A DNA stretch of 38,199 nt from Methanobacteriota archaeon (GCA_002717835.1 PBBV01000007.1:40134-78332), one strand, 5' to 3'; positions 1 through 9,358 are shown, counted from the first letter of the stretch. Program-made: numbers and translations. Notes: generated by a model from the sequence alone, not told the origin.

Positions 1-1255
1 GGCTACCCATGAGCGGTTGGAGGGCCTCTGGAATCGCAACCCCCCCATCCTCTGTCTGATATTGCTCCATTATCGCCACTAGGGCCCTGCTTGTCGCAAC
101 AGCTGTAGAGTTGAGCGTATGCACCGCCTCATTCCCCTTGCTTGTACGGTAACGCATCCTAAGCCGATTTGCCTGGTAGTCCGTGCAGTTAGAGCATGAG
201 ACAACCTCCTTGAAAGCACCTGCTCCAGGCAACCATACTTCCAGATCATACTTCCTTGAGGCAACGGTCCCCATGTCCCCTGTGCAGATGTCAACAACTC
301 TGTAGTGGAGCCCTAGGCTATCCCAGAGATCCTTTGCGTTGGAAAGCAACTCCTCATGCATGACCCAAGAATCCTCAGGTCTGCAGATTACAATCTGCTC
401 GACTTTGGTGAATTGATGGACCCGCCATATCCCCCTATCTGAAAGTCCATGCGCCCCAACCTCTCTTCGGAAACAGGGGCTGGTGCCAACCATTCGGATG
501 GGAAGCTCAGAGGGTTCGATAATCTCATCCATTCTCATCGCGGTAAGAGGATGCTCGCTCGTGGCTATGAGGTGGTAACCATCTGGCTCTATCCCATACA
601 TGACCGTCTCGAAGTCGGAGAGATCTGTCACTCCCTCGTATGCAGTCCTATTCATCATAAGTGGCGGCTGTACAAGCGTGAATGCCCTGTCAATGAGGAA
701 GTCAGATGCATAGTGCTGGAGCGCCATCTCGAGCCTTGCCAGGTCCCCAATCAGGAAGTACTGGCGCGACCCTGTAACCTTGGCCCCACGAGCGAGATCG
801 ACCCATCCATTTTCCTCGATGATTTCATTGTGGGTCTTGGGGCTGAAACTGAAAACTCTCTCCGGCCCGTGCCGGCTAATCTCCACGTTCTTCTGATCAT
901 CCTTGCCGACAGGAACATCTGGATGCAGGATATTGGGAATCCGCATTCTGATATCATCGCGTTCCTCGATCATCTCACTGGCCTCCGACTCCAAATTCTC
1001 GATCATCTCTCCGAGATTGGATACCTCGTCCATGATACGCTTGAACTCGTCTTCGTCGCCGGATTTCTTCGCCGAAGCAATCCCTCTGGCTGCCGAATTC
1101 TTCTCTTTCCGAAGTTGATCGACTTCATATCGAATATGTCTCCAAATCTCGTCTAGACGTATTACCTCATCGATAGGGGAGTCATCGATTCCCCTCTTCG
1201 AAAAGTCAGCACGGATGCTGGCCGGATTGTCGCGGAAGATCTGGATATCTAACAT
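1..1255 (-). CDS. serS: Seryl-tRNA synthetase (3' end beyond the window)
   Basis: Charges tRNA-Ser with serine in the cytosol. Reading back from ATG at 1255 gives 418 residues in one open frame, running off the left edge; bacterial-type SerRS is about 425-450 residues, so little is missing. The N-terminal part is a long charged helical arm (about residues 30-100, rich in Lys/Glu), as in the tRNA-binding coiled coil of the family. Class II motif 2 is clear (TSPCFRREVGAHG, then RVHQFTKVEQ) and motif 3 begins near CSNCTDYQANRLRMRYR. It is the common SerRS type, not the rare methanogen type. It lies 54 bases downstream of the presenilin-like gene on the same strand and may be cotranscribed with it. 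Confidence 0.95.
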   Translation of the reverse strand, partial: MLDIQIFRDNPASIRADFSKRGIDDSPIDEVIRLDEIWRHIRYEVDQLRKEKNSAARGIASAKKSGDEDEFKRIMDEVSNLGEMIENLESEASEMIEERDDIRMRIPNILHPDVPVGKDDQKNVEISRHGPERVFSFSPKTHNEIIEENGWVDLARGAKVTGSRQYFLIGDLARLEMALQHYASDFLIDRAFTLVQPPLMMNRTAYEGVTDLSDFETVMYGIEPDGYHLIATSEHPLTAMRMDEIIEPSELPIRMVGTSPCFRREVGAHGLSDRGIWRVHQFTKVEQIVICRPEDSWVMHEELLSNAKDLWDSLGLHYRVVDICTGDMGTVASRKYDLEVWLPGAGAFKEVVSCSNCTDYQANRLRMRYRTSKGNEAVHTLNSTAVATSRALVAIMEQYQTEDGGVAIPEALQPLMGS

Positions 1256-1309
1256 GAGTCCCAATCCGTGGCCATCCTCGGGCCACTTGAGGGATTCGGC
1301 TTCCAGCCT

Positions 1310-2356
1310 TCATAGGAACGTTATGTCCTGCCAAAGAGCAGCAGGCCCGACAACAATAATTCCTGTGATGATATATCCCAGAATCGCTCCTCCATTGAGA
1401 AGAGGCAAGCCCGGCTGAGCCTTCCCCTTTGCAACGAACCTCATCAGGGCCCCATATCCGAACAGCCCCCCGGCGAGAGTGCCCAATGCCACCAATATTT
1501 GGCTGAGATACATCGAGCCATACGGGTTGTATATCTCGCCGCCGAGCTCAGGCATGTAAGTCAGGCTTGAGATGACGAGCATGCCTGGGAAAATCACGTC
1601 ACCCAGTCCCATGAAAAGCGCATCCCTCCCTTTCTTCGGTGCTGCTCCATCACTCTGCTGAATTCCAGAACTCTCAGTGATCGACCCTGAGTCACGCATA
1701 GTACCCTGTTCACCTCTAAAGCTGTAACTGGCATCCTTCGGAGCAACAAGAACGACTGGTAGTTTGAGATCAATCATCGTATCAGCCAGTTCAAGCATGT
1801 GTTTGGAGCGATGCACTGCCCAGTAGTCATAGACAGCCGCCGCGATCATGAAAATGCATATCAGAACCGGAACGAAGCTGATACCAATCATGACAATCAC
1901 TCCCGAACCAACAATCATGCCCACGCCATTCACCACCCACCATTCAGGATATTTGTAAAGCCCGATTATTGCGCCCAAGGAGAGAATGGGGGATGCGATA
2001 AACGCCATGTTCCAAGGCTCTTGCCCTCCCATTCCAACAATTGAACCAATCAGTGCAATCAGGGGTAAAGTGGCGTAAAGCATGGAGATCCAGAGAGCAA
2101 AAAGAACGAATGCTTTGATTAAGACCTGTAATCCCTTTCTAGCAAGCCATATCACTAGAGCGGTGAATATGAAAATCATGATCAGTTCGAAAAATATGTT
2201 CGCCGCCTCTGTGGAACCCTCTTCGCCAAAAGCCTTCGCTTCTTCGAAATTCCATGCAGGCTGGATGAAAATTCCCGTGCATATCGTAAGGATGAACATT
2301 CCGGCCATCCCAAGCATCGATGACCATGCCATGGGCCTGTTTTTGACGTCGGACAT
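1310..2356 (-). CDS. Presenilin/signal-peptide-peptidase-like intramembrane aspartyl protease
   Basis: Polytopic membrane protein of 348 residues with about nine hydrophobic segments. The two catalytic aspartates of family A22 are visible: AAVYDYW (Asp177) in a mid-protein helix and GLGD (Asp253) in the next one, followed by a PAL-like QPGLP near residues 314-318. This matches archaeal presenilin homologues (PSH/DUF1119 type), which cleave transmembrane helices. Between the two catalytic helices is a hydrophilic loop of about 60 residues rich in Ser, Gly and Gln. The ATG at 2356 is chosen over an in-frame GTG at 2368 because GGTGAGGTGG, which contains that GTG, makes a good ribosome binding site for it. 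Substrates are unknown. Confidence 0.85.
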   Translation of the reverse strand: MSDVKNRPMAWSSMLGMAGMFILTICTGIFIQPAWNFEEAKAFGEEGSTEAANIFFELIMIFIFTALVIWLARKGLQVLIKAFVLFALWISMLYATLPLIALIGSIVGMGGQEPWNMAFIASPILSLGAIIGLYKYPEWWVVNGVGMIVGSGVIVMIGISFVPVLICIFMIAAAVYDYWAVHRSKHMLELADTMIDLKLPVVLVAPKDASYSFRGEQGTMRDSGSITESSGIQQSDGAAPKKGRDALFMGLGDVIFPGMLVISSLTYMPELGGEIYNPYGSMYLSQILVALGTLAGGLFGYGALMRFVAKGKAQPGLPLLNGGAILGYIITGIIVVGPAALWQDITFL

Positions 2357-2360
2357 ATAC
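2354..2360 (+). promoter_or_regulatory. Possible TATA element of folC overlapping the divergent start codon
   Basis: CATATAC lies about 30 bases before the folC ATG, the usual archaeal distance for a short-leader transcript, and overlaps the start codon of the divergent presenilin-like gene. The gap between the two start codons is only 31 bases, so the promoters must be interleaved. Position and composition are the only evidence. Confidence 0.35.
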
Positions 2361-2387
2361 CACCTCACCGCCTAGGCTCATATCAAC

Positions 2388-3638
2388 ATGGCTCGTCCCG
2401 GATGCATGCCGCACTGGACCCATGATGACCTTCGAGCATGGCTTGCCCCCGTCCAAGGACGCCGTCGAATGAGGCTTGGACTATCCCACGTCAAGCAGAT
2501 GCTTGCACGCTTGTCGAATCCCCAAGACGCATTTCCATCGGTCCATGTAGCTGGAACCAATGGCAAGGGCTCTCTTTGCGCACATCTCGCAGCCAGAGCC
2601 GCTGCATCTGGCAATTTGGTGGGATTATTCACATCTCCCCATTTGATTCATGTCGAGGAGCGTGCTAGGATTGATGGAAGGCCGATTGATGAGAAAGAGT
2701 TCGATGAATGCCTCGCTCTTGTCAGGAAGGCAAGTGAGGAGGCGCCTCCCATCGCTATAACTTACTATGAGAAGACATTTCTGGTCGCTCTTATTTCTTT
2801 CAAAAGAGCAGGAGTCAGTAGAGCGATAATTGAGACTGGATTGGGAGGCAGGCTGGATGCCACTAAATGTGTTAATGCTGATTTTTGCGCCATCACAACC
2901 ATCTCGGAGGACCATCTTGAAATTCTAGGACCGGAACTTGTTGATGTTGCAAGAGAGAAAGCGGGAATCCATCGCTCAGGCGTTCCAATCATGATGTTCG
3001 ATCCAGACAACGAAGAGATCGAATCACAAGTACGTCAGATGGTGGGTCAAGATTTCCTGTTGCATACGGACAATTCATCAGACAAACCCTGGAAAAAATG
3101 GTACAACATGGCTTCAAAGATCGGACAGCATTTGGGGTGGCAAAAAGATCCAATGCATGTTAGATGGCCCGGCCGAGATGGAATTTCGTATACATCCGGG
3201 AATGTTGCTGTGAGACTTAGTGCAGCGCATAACTTGGAAGGGATCAGGGACGAGGCCTCCCGCCTAGAACGGGACACCGTGATAATGATCGGACTTACAC
3301 AAAAGGACAATCTGAATGAAATCTTGGCACCTTTGATCAACGAACAGACGTCGAGAAAAATTATCCATGCAGTCATCACAGAACCTGAACACGGTAGGCT
3401 CCCTCCACATCCTGCAGAAGAGATCAGTGACTCTATCGGGACGACGATTAGTCATTCACTTTCAGACGGTGTCCTTTCAGCGTTCGAAGAGGCTTTTCAA
3501 CGTGCATCTGAGAGGAAAGTGGAACTTCTTATCATGGGAAGCGTACATTTGATTGGAGATATACTGTCGGTGCTAAACCCTCTGAAACACGATCTCTCCA
3601 GTGCTCTGTTAGTACACCCCCCTCGGGAACACTCTTGA
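2388..3638 (+). CDS. folC: Folylpolyglutamate synthase / dihydrofolate synthase family
   Basis: Mur-ligase-like ATP-dependent enzyme adding glutamate to folates (or joining dihydropteroate and glutamate); cytosolic. The 416-residue length is normal. The P-loop is HVAGTNGKGS (residues 53-62), followed by the family's FTSPHL and ERARIDG region; IIETGLGGRLDATK and the following TTISEDHLEILG are typical of FolC, and the C-terminus has MGSVHLIGDIL, matching the family's closing motif. ATG at 2388 is used; ATG at 2406 is an alternative start. The next gene is dCMP deaminase 23 bases downstream, linking folate and thymidylate supply. Whether it has one or both FolC activities cannot be told. Confidence 0.92.
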   Translation: MARPGCMPHWTHDDLRAWLAPVQGRRRMRLGLSHVKQMLARLSNPQDAFPSVHVAGTNGKGSLCAHLAARAAASGNLVGLFTSPHLIHVEERARIDGRPIDEKEFDECLALVRKASEEAPPIAITYYEKTFLVALISFKRAGVSRAIIETGLGGRLDATKCVNADFCAITTISEDHLEILGPELVDVAREKAGIHRSGVPIMMFDPDNEEIESQVRQMVGQDFLLHTDNSSDKPWKKWYNMASKIGQHLGWQKDPMHVRWPGRDGISYTSGNVAVRLSAAHNLEGIRDEASRLERDTVIMIGLTQKDNLNEILAPLINEQTSRKIIHAVITEPEHGRLPPHPAEEISDSIGTTISHSLSDGVLSAFEEAFQRASERKVELLIMGSVHLIGDILSVLNPLKHDLSSALLVHPPREHS

Positions 3639-3661
3639 CTAGGAGTGCATGAGATGTAGTT

Positions 3662-4099
3662 ATGAGCCAAAAGTGGGACGGACGGTTCCTTGATCTTGCA
3701 ACCCATATATCGGACTGGAGCAAGGACCCCTCAACAAAGGTAGGGTGCGTCGTTGTTGGTCCAGACAGGGAGATCAGATCAACAGGCTTCAATGGCTTTC
3801 CAAGAGGTATCGCCGATACGGATGAGAGGCTGACTGATAGGGATCTCAAGTATCCGCTCATATGCCACGCTGAAGAGAATGCGATTATGCACGCAGCGAG
3901 AATTGGACTCGCTCTCAAAGATTGCACTGCCTATGTGACTTGGCCCCCATGCACCCGATGTGCAAGAAGCCTAATCCAAGCTGGTATATCTGAGGTGGTC
4001 ATCCCTTCCGGTCTTGAAATTCCAGGTAGATGGAAAGAAGATTTCGAGCGTTCTATGGCTCTTTTGCGAGAGTCTGGAGTGGTCATTAGAACTGCTTGA
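3662..4099 (+). CDS. dCMP deaminase (zinc-dependent cytidine deaminase superfamily)
   Basis: Converts dCMP to dUMP, feeding thymidylate synthesis. At 145 residues it is a typical ComEB/dCMP deaminase. The zinc and catalytic residues are present: HAE (His69, Glu71) and PCTRC (Cys97, Cys100). The N-terminal STKVGCVVV and TGFNGFPRG are the family's substrate-site segments. It follows folC closely on the same strand. Its stop codon directly abuts the stop codon of the opposite-strand kinase at 4100, with no intergenic base, so the transcripts of the two genes must overlap. Confidence 0.93.
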   Translation: MSQKWDGRFLDLATHISDWSKDPSTKVGCVVVGPDREIRSTGFNGFPRGIADTDERLTDRDLKYPLICHAEENAIMHAARIGLALKDCTAYVTWPPCTRCARSLIQAGISEVVIPSGLEIPGRWKEDFERSMALLRESGVVIRTA

Positions 4100-4642
4100 T
4101 CAAGACATATCAGACATGATTCGATTTAATTCACTCCCCAGAGCGTCTAAATCGCCATCATTCTCGATTTTGAAATCGGCCATGGCTGCAGTTGCGATAA
4201 GTGCTTGACCGGCTTCGTCAGTGGCCTCCAATTCCATTTTTTCTGATTCTATAAAATCCGCTTCACTGGACGGGTCACCAGGTCTCGATCGGTTTTTAGC
4301 TCTAGACCATCTTATTTTCAGGTCCGCTACAACCTCGATTAGGATGAAGTCATCTCTTTGACGAAGAGCATTCACCTCCGCCGGGGTACGTATCGAGTCA
4401 ATGACCGCATCTCTCCCATTCAGACGTTCAAGAAGCATCTCAGCCAGAACGCCGCCGCCGCCTTGCCTACGCAACTCTCTTCCGCCTTCGATGAGATTCT
4501 CCCTTGTTGCTTCCATCCCTTTTTCAGTCAACCAGGTTCTTATCGAATCAGAACATGACTCAGCAACAAATCCACGTTCAGAGAACCACTCAACCACAGT
4601 TGTCTTGCCAGAGGCGTTCCTTCCTGTGAGGCCAATCAGCAT
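4100..4642 (-). CDS. Small P-loop kinase, UPF0200/dephospho-CoA-kinase-like
   Basis: A 180-residue nucleotide kinase-like protein with Walker A GRNASGKTT at residues 7-15. Downstream are a helical region (ENLIEGGRELRRQGG), a strand with VIDSIRTPAEVNALR and a lid-like basic stretch RWSRAKNRSRPGDP. This layout matches archaeal UPF0200 and dephospho-CoA kinase-like proteins. The phosphate acceptor cannot be named from sequence; the neighbouring dCMP deaminase makes a nucleotide kinase role possible, but CoA synthesis is equally open. The start is ATG 4642, preceded by a GGAGGG ribosome binding site. Confidence 0.75.
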   Translation of the reverse strand: MLIGLTGRNASGKTTVVEWFSERGFVAESCSDSIRTWLTEKGMEATRENLIEGGRELRRQGGGGVLAEMLLERLNGRDAVIDSIRTPAEVNALRQRDDFILIEVVADLKIRWSRAKNRSRPGDPSSEADFIESEKMELEATDEAGQALIATAAMADFKIENDGDLDALGSELNRIMSDMS

Positions 4643-4678
4643 GCCCTCCGGAGCAACATCACCTGAATAGCGATTGCG

Positions 4679-7663
4679 TCAAGACCAGTATCTCCTGGTA
4701 CGAGCGTATCCGATCTCGGCGTTGTGTATCGATCTCAAAAGGTCAGTCCGAGTCTTCCCAGAATGCGACCTCAGAATACGCGTGGCAGTTTCCTCGCCCA
4801 CTCCTCTGGCCATGAGGCACAGGATTGCCTCAAATCCATGATTGCGTATTAATTCGGCATTTTTTTGAACTCGTCCGCGATCCTTAGGATCATGGCTCGA
4901 GACCCACCCAGATAGCATGTTCTCCATTCTTTCTGGAGCACAGCATCTCATCGTGCCACCACACACCGAACAATCATCCATCCCATTCTCAAGACGTCCG
5001 ACACGTTTCCTCTCGAGGGATGAGCAGTTGATACATATCAGGACGCATCGTTCCGAAAGGAGCCTTGTCTCAAGACGCTCTCGCAGATCTTTATCGCTCC
5101 AGGCGGGAAGCAGCATGTCTCGTTCAGAGCGAGGAGACTGGCCAAGGGGCCCCGGCCCCGTGACCACAACAGATACGCGACCATTCTGTATATCTGACAT
5201 CAGGTCCATCGTCCCCTCTATGTCCATTCTTTCGTGGAATAATTTGGATAGAGTTTCTTCAACCACTGGTGTGCCTGAATATCGCTTCATCATGCCTTCG
5301 ATATTCACCCTCCTCGGATCTACATCTTTTTTCAATACCCCGAATCTCCGGGCCACTTGTACAAATCTGGCCCTAATTGCTCTACCATTAGGGATAGTCA
5401 TTCTCAGAATTGCTTCAAGAGCAGATGGAGAGGTAGTCCTTAACCACTCTTCGATATGCCCTGCATCTACCCTGGGTATCTTGAATGATATTCTGTATGG
5501 GTCAATCACAGCCATCCCTGTGGAACCTCCGAGTGCCGACCCCATTGCTTGGATGAAATGTGCTAGAGTCTCGTTAATTTTTGAACCACGACAGCAATTC
5601 AATACGATAGCATGCTCTCTTACTTCAAGAGTAAGCTTGAGATCATCCGGTAGGTGTCCTGTTGAATCAAGATGATCCATGACAGATTGTAAGTAGCCCG
5701 ATGAAGCCTCATTTGAGAGGGGGTATCTATGGAAGGGGATGATTCCCTCCCGCTCTTCTAAAGAACCGGTCATTTCAGCGATACTCCTTCTGAGTTGACC
5801 CACTTCCCGAGCGACTTCTTTCGGTACGGGTGGTAATTCCCCGGACCACACGGGTGCATTGCCAATTTCTGAGATAGGAGCAACAGTCAGCTCATTTTGT
5901 TCAGGGTCGGCATCGATTATCTGCCAAGTTCGACCTGCCATGACAAATGTTCTGGGCCTCCCTGCTCCTTCTTCGCTCCCATCAGAGCCAAGAGATAGAA
6001 CAAATGCCTCATCCACGGTCCCCAATACCCGCCTACTCACAACATCACGAATTCTGTATAACGACTCATCTGGAATCATCGAGTAATGATGAGTTCTTGT
6101 TGACATCAACTTACCAGCCGGTTGAAACCAACCTCTCGAAATCTTTTTTGGGAGCTTTGGAATCATGATTTTCTTCCATTTTTCAATCTTCCCAGGCTCC
6201 ATATCATCAGATGCAGAGGGCCTGATACTCGGAATCGAATCATCTCCCAAATCCGAATAAATCGCTTCCCATATCTTTGGACTCCAAGATATAATATCTG
6301 ATTTTCTAGGATTATCGAATAATCTCAGAAGCCACCTGTCATCCAATACTTTCAGAGTAGCAAGAGTATCTTCAATGTCCCATTTCTGGAATATAGAGGC
6401 AGAGGTCAGCACTGCATGCGCTTCCTCGATTGAGACGACGCCTTCCTGCATCGCCATCTGCATAAGCTGGTTAGCAGCAACTATTGCCGGGTCAGTACGC
6501 CATTCCACATCTGGGATGTCTCCTTCCAAGGCTCTTCTGGCTATTACTGCAGATTCTGCAATATCATCATCTTCCCATACGAGAATCTCACCTCTGCCTG
6601 TTCCTCCAACCCTGTGGTCAGACCTTCCTATTCGCTGTAGCAAGCTGTCTACACTCCTCGGAGATTGTAGCTGATGCACAGCACGTATCGAACCAACATC
6701 TATTCCGAGCTCTAGGCTCGAGGTACAGATCATAGCATCGATACCTCCTTGTTTCAGTGCTTCCTCTACTTCTTTTCTGGAATCCGCAGCGAGGCTTCCA
6801 TGATGGACCCCGATTTCAATTTCGGGAGCAATCGTGAGCATTCTCTGCGCAACTGTCTCCGAATTAGATCTCGAATTTACGAAGACAAGAGCCGGTGATG
6901 ATTTTCGTAAAAGCTGGGACAGCCTCCTAAGGGAAGATATCGCCCTCGGAGATACGTTCCATGTGACGGCCAGAGCCTCATCCTCAGGCGTCGAATGTTC
7001 AACATGCACTCGTATTTCAGTTGCTCTTGGGGATGGTCCTCTGACAACAACAGCGTCTTTTGAAAACCACCTTGCTACTTCCTCAGGATTCCCAATTGTC
7101 GCTGATAACCCTACAATCTGGACGTCCCTCTTCGCCAATGCACGAATTCTTTCTATTCCCACAAGAAGTTGGGAACCACGTTCAGATCCAGCCAAATCGT
7201 GAACCTCGTCGATAACTATCGCACGAACCTTCGAAAGATGCTTACGCAATCTTGAACCAAGTAGCATAATTTGGGCAGTTTCAGGAGTCGTGATCAGCAT
7301 ATGCGGGGGATTTTTTGATTGTCTAGCACGCTCTGATTTGCTTGTATCGCCATGTCTCAATGAAACATTGAGCCCCAGAGGTTCAAGGAATGGCCCGAGT
7401 CGTTGATCCATGTCTCTGTTTAATGCCCTCAGGGGTGTTATGTAGAGGATGGATAGAGACTCCCATTTCTGATCTAGTGCCCTAGAAACGAGAGGAATCA
7501 CTGCCGCCTCTGTTTTCCCACTGCCTGTGGGAGCAACTAAGAGAGCGTCTTTGCCAGAAAGGAGGACCCCTTCACTCTCTCTTTGAATCGGCGTTGGATC
7601 CCATTCAAGTCCTTGAAGCAGGGCAGATACCCGGGATTCGAGCCCAATCGCCCCGCCAGCCAT
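4679..7663 (-). CDS. Lhr-like superfamily 2 ATP-dependent helicase with C-terminal zinc finger
   Basis: A 994-residue helicase, probably in DNA repair. Motifs run in order: Q-like TPIQRES, Walker A APTGSGKTEAAV (about residue 45), DEVH box (152-155), SATIGN (about 187), and QRIGRSDHR motif VI. After the two RecA domains comes the long Lhr-type C-terminal part, ending with a CINC...CSVC zinc finger near residues 875-905 and an HhH-like segment (LMARGVGEETATRIL). The longest open frame begins with a TTG at 7735, so the internal ATG at 7663 is preferred. Its start lies only 17 bases from the start of a divergent membrane-protein gene. Known Lhr proteins unwind 3'-to-5'; the subgroup is uncertain. 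Confidence 0.88.
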   Translation of the reverse strand: MAGGAIGLESRVSALLQGLEWDPTPIQRESEGVLLSGKDALLVAPTGSGKTEAAVIPLVSRALDQKWESLSILYITPLRALNRDMDQRLGPFLEPLGLNVSLRHGDTSKSERARQSKNPPHMLITTPETAQIMLLGSRLRKHLSKVRAIVIDEVHDLAGSERGSQLLVGIERIRALAKRDVQIVGLSATIGNPEEVARWFSKDAVVVRGPSPRATEIRVHVEHSTPEDEALAVTWNVSPRAISSLRRLSQLLRKSSPALVFVNSRSNSETVAQRMLTIAPEIEIGVHHGSLAADSRKEVEEALKQGGIDAMICTSSLELGIDVGSIRAVHQLQSPRSVDSLLQRIGRSDHRVGGTGRGEILVWEDDDIAESAVIARRALEGDIPDVEWRTDPAIVAANQLMQMAMQEGVVSIEEAHAVLTSASIFQKWDIEDTLATLKVLDDRWLLRLFDNPRKSDIISWSPKIWEAIYSDLGDDSIPSIRPSASDDMEPGKIEKWKKIMIPKLPKKISRGWFQPAGKLMSTRTHHYSMIPDESLYRIRDVVSRRVLGTVDEAFVLSLGSDGSEEGAGRPRTFVMAGRTWQIIDADPEQNELTVAPISEIGNAPVWSGELPPVPKEVAREVGQLRRSIAEMTGSLEEREGIIPFHRYPLSNEASSGYLQSVMDHLDSTGHLPDDLKLTLEVREHAIVLNCCRGSKINETLAHFIQAMGSALGGSTGMAVIDPYRISFKIPRVDAGHIEEWLRTTSPSALEAILRMTIPNGRAIRARFVQVARRFGVLKKDVDPRRVNIEGMMKRYSGTPVVEETLSKLFHERMDIEGTMDLMSDIQNGRVSVVVTGPGPLGQSPRSERDMLLPAWSDKDLRERLETRLLSERCVLICINCSSLERKRVGRLENGMDDCSVCGGTMRCCAPERMENMLSGWVSSHDPKDRGRVQKNAELIRNHGFEAILCLMARGVGEETATRILRSHSGKTRTDLLRSIHNAEIGYARTRRYWS

Positions 7664-7680
7664 GCCTAGTCGCCAGAGAC

Positions 7681-8505
7681 ATGGCAAAAAAGCCCTCTTC
7701 GTCAGACTCCGGAACCCGGAAGGCCCTAATCCCAATTGCCTTGCCCAGTGATGTGGCTCGACCGTCTCCGATACAAAGGATTCGAAAATGGTGGAGGGAT
7801 AATCCTGACATACACTACTCCGTCACGGCCTACACATCGATCTTGTTTGCAGGTGCTGCGGGATGGGGACTCTTATTCTTGATGCTCGGGGGAGCAACTG
7901 ATCCTGCAACCTCGTCATTGGTCCCGTTCAGTTGGACGTGCCTTATCCTTGGAGGTGCAGGGTGCTTCTTCCTCCTTCCCGAGTTTTTCGCTTACTTGTC
8001 TCTCAGAGATACCTTCGAAGAGATTTGTGCCTTGGAATCTAGGACTGAAGTAATCAGGCGCAGGAAAGAGGCTGAGGATGCGGCTGAGGCGCTTGGAGCC
8101 ATGTATAGATCTAGGCTACTAGGTGTTTACCTAGATCTCGAGATTAAGCCGAATCGCAGATGGAGGGAACGACCGAAGAATGGTGCACAGCCAATTTCGT
8201 GGTGGTCCAACCCGCGATCCAAGATTTCAGTCATCCTTCCCGGCCTTGATGCTTTGAGGAAAGTGGAAATACACAGAGCATTAATCTCTCTCACATCTTT
8301 TTTACTTGCGATCATAATGTTTGAGTCGATATTTGGCGGCTTTGACGGCTCCTCTGGTTCCTTAAATGACATAATCATCGGAAGTTCAGTAGAAAATCAT
8401 ACTCCGCCGTATATTGATTCAGTCAGCGCAGTAATCGCACTTGCACTTTCGATGTTACTGTGGATGACAACTCCCGCTAAATCCATCGAAGAGGATGTGG
8501 AATGA
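7681..8505 (+). CDS. Uncharacterised four-helix membrane protein upstream of signal peptidase
   Basis: A 274-residue protein I do not recognise. It has a basic cytosolic N-terminus with a Ser-rich patch, two hydrophobic helices (about residues 50-70 and 84-106), a charged helical stretch (108-160) with many Arg/Glu, and two more helices (199-218 and 246-263). ATG 7681 is chosen because the frame upstream lies inside the opposite-strand helicase. The stop overlaps the signal peptidase start region (8495 or 8507), so the two are probably translationally coupled. A role as a partner or assembly factor of the signal peptidase is only inference from this coupling. Confidence 0.7.
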   Translation: MAKKPSSSDSGTRKALIPIALPSDVARPSPIQRIRKWWRDNPDIHYSVTAYTSILFAGAAGWGLLFLMLGGATDPATSSLVPFSWTCLILGGAGCFFLLPEFFAYLSLRDTFEEICALESRTEVIRRRKEAEDAAEALGAMYRSRLLGVYLDLEIKPNRRWRERPKNGAQPISWWSNPRSKISVILPGLDALRKVEIHRALISLTSFLLAIIMFESIFGGFDGSSGSLNDIIIGSSVENHTPPYIDSVSAVIALALSMLLWMTTPAKSIEEDVE

Positions 8506-8506
8506 G

Positions 8507-9358
8507 ATGACATCATCGGTAATCAGGGAGGTAATGATATCTATCTCACTAGTCACTATCATATTGTCCGGTTTGTGGGTCGTTACCGGTTCATGGCCAC
8601 CTCTTGTAGTGGTTGAGAGCAATTCTATGATTCATTCTGAAGATGGCGAAATAGGGTCGATAGACGCCGGCGATCTCATTCTGGTAACTGCCCCGGTAAG
8701 AGCAGATCGAATAATAACATTCGTCGAGTCAATGCAAGAAGGCAACCCGCATCAAGGGTATGAAAGCCATGGTATGCCCGGTGATGTCATCATCTACAAG
8801 AAGAATGGTGGAATTGACACTCCAGTTATTCATAGAGCCATACTCAAGGCGATTAACAATGAATCTGGTGGATGGGACGTACCTGGCACCGATTTAAGAG
8901 GCGTGGAGGAAATATCCTTGACACTCCAGTACGAATGTTATCCCCACGGAGGAAATCTGAGGATTGACCGATGGATACCCAACCACGAGGGATATCTCAC
9001 AACAGGAGATAATGAAAAGTCGAATGGATGTAGGATTGATCAACTCAGAGCCACAGACAGAGACGCTTCCGATCAATACATAATGAGCCAAGGACTCAAG
9101 GATGAGAGTGGTAATCCCGTTCTTGCTGTCAAGGACGAGTGGGTCATTGGTATTGCTTCAACTGAAATTCCGTGGCTTGGATCAATAAAACTTCTAACGA
9201 CTGGCGCGTGGCCTGCTGTACCATCGTCTAGCTGGATGAAGCTTGCATTAGTGATAGGCGGTATAATCGCAGCACCCCTTATCATTGACTCTTTCAGAGC
9301 CAATCTAGAAGAATCTGGGGAGGATAATGGGGACCATAACCAAGGCGAGGACGAGTAG
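8507..9358 (+). CDS. Archaeal/ER-type signal peptidase I (S26B)
   Basis: Removes signal peptides from secreted proteins at the membrane. A TM helix (about residues 8-28) precedes the catalytic serine in ESNSMIH (Ser40); the second catalytic residue is His109 in VIHRAI, the archaeal/ER Ser-His arrangement rather than bacterial Ser-Lys. A third motif, TTGDNEKSNG, carries the conserved Asp. A second TM helix sits near the C-terminus (about 245-262). At about 283 residues it is longer than many archaeal signal peptidases, because of a roughly 50-residue insert between the Ser and His motifs. ATG 8495 is an alternative start; GAGGATGTGG favours 8507. Its last 54 bases overlap the convergent site-2 protease gene. 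Confidence 0.87.
   Translation: MTSSVIREVMISISLVTIILSGLWVVTGSWPPLVVVESNSMIHSEDGEIGSIDAGDLILVTAPVRADRIITFVESMQEGNPHQGYESHGMPGDVIIYKKNGGIDTPVIHRAILKAINNESGGWDVPGTDLRGVEEISLTLQYECYPHGGNLRIDRWIPNHEGYLTTGDNEKSNGCRIDQLRATDRDASDQYIMSQGLKDESGNPVLAVKDEWVIGIASTEIPWLGSIKLLTTGAWPAVPSSSWMKLALVIGGIIAAPLIIDSFRANLEESGEDNGDHNQGEDE

Noticed and set aside
449-1156. Long plus-strand open frame of 235 codons
   Set aside because: It lies wholly opposite the seryl-tRNA synthetase, whose frame holds conserved class II motifs. It shows no family motif and is a shadow of codon composition.
4917-5675. 252-codon plus-strand open frame opposite the helicase
   Set aside because: The minus-strand helicase has continuous motifs through this region; the plus frame has no recognisable domain and is probably a shadow.
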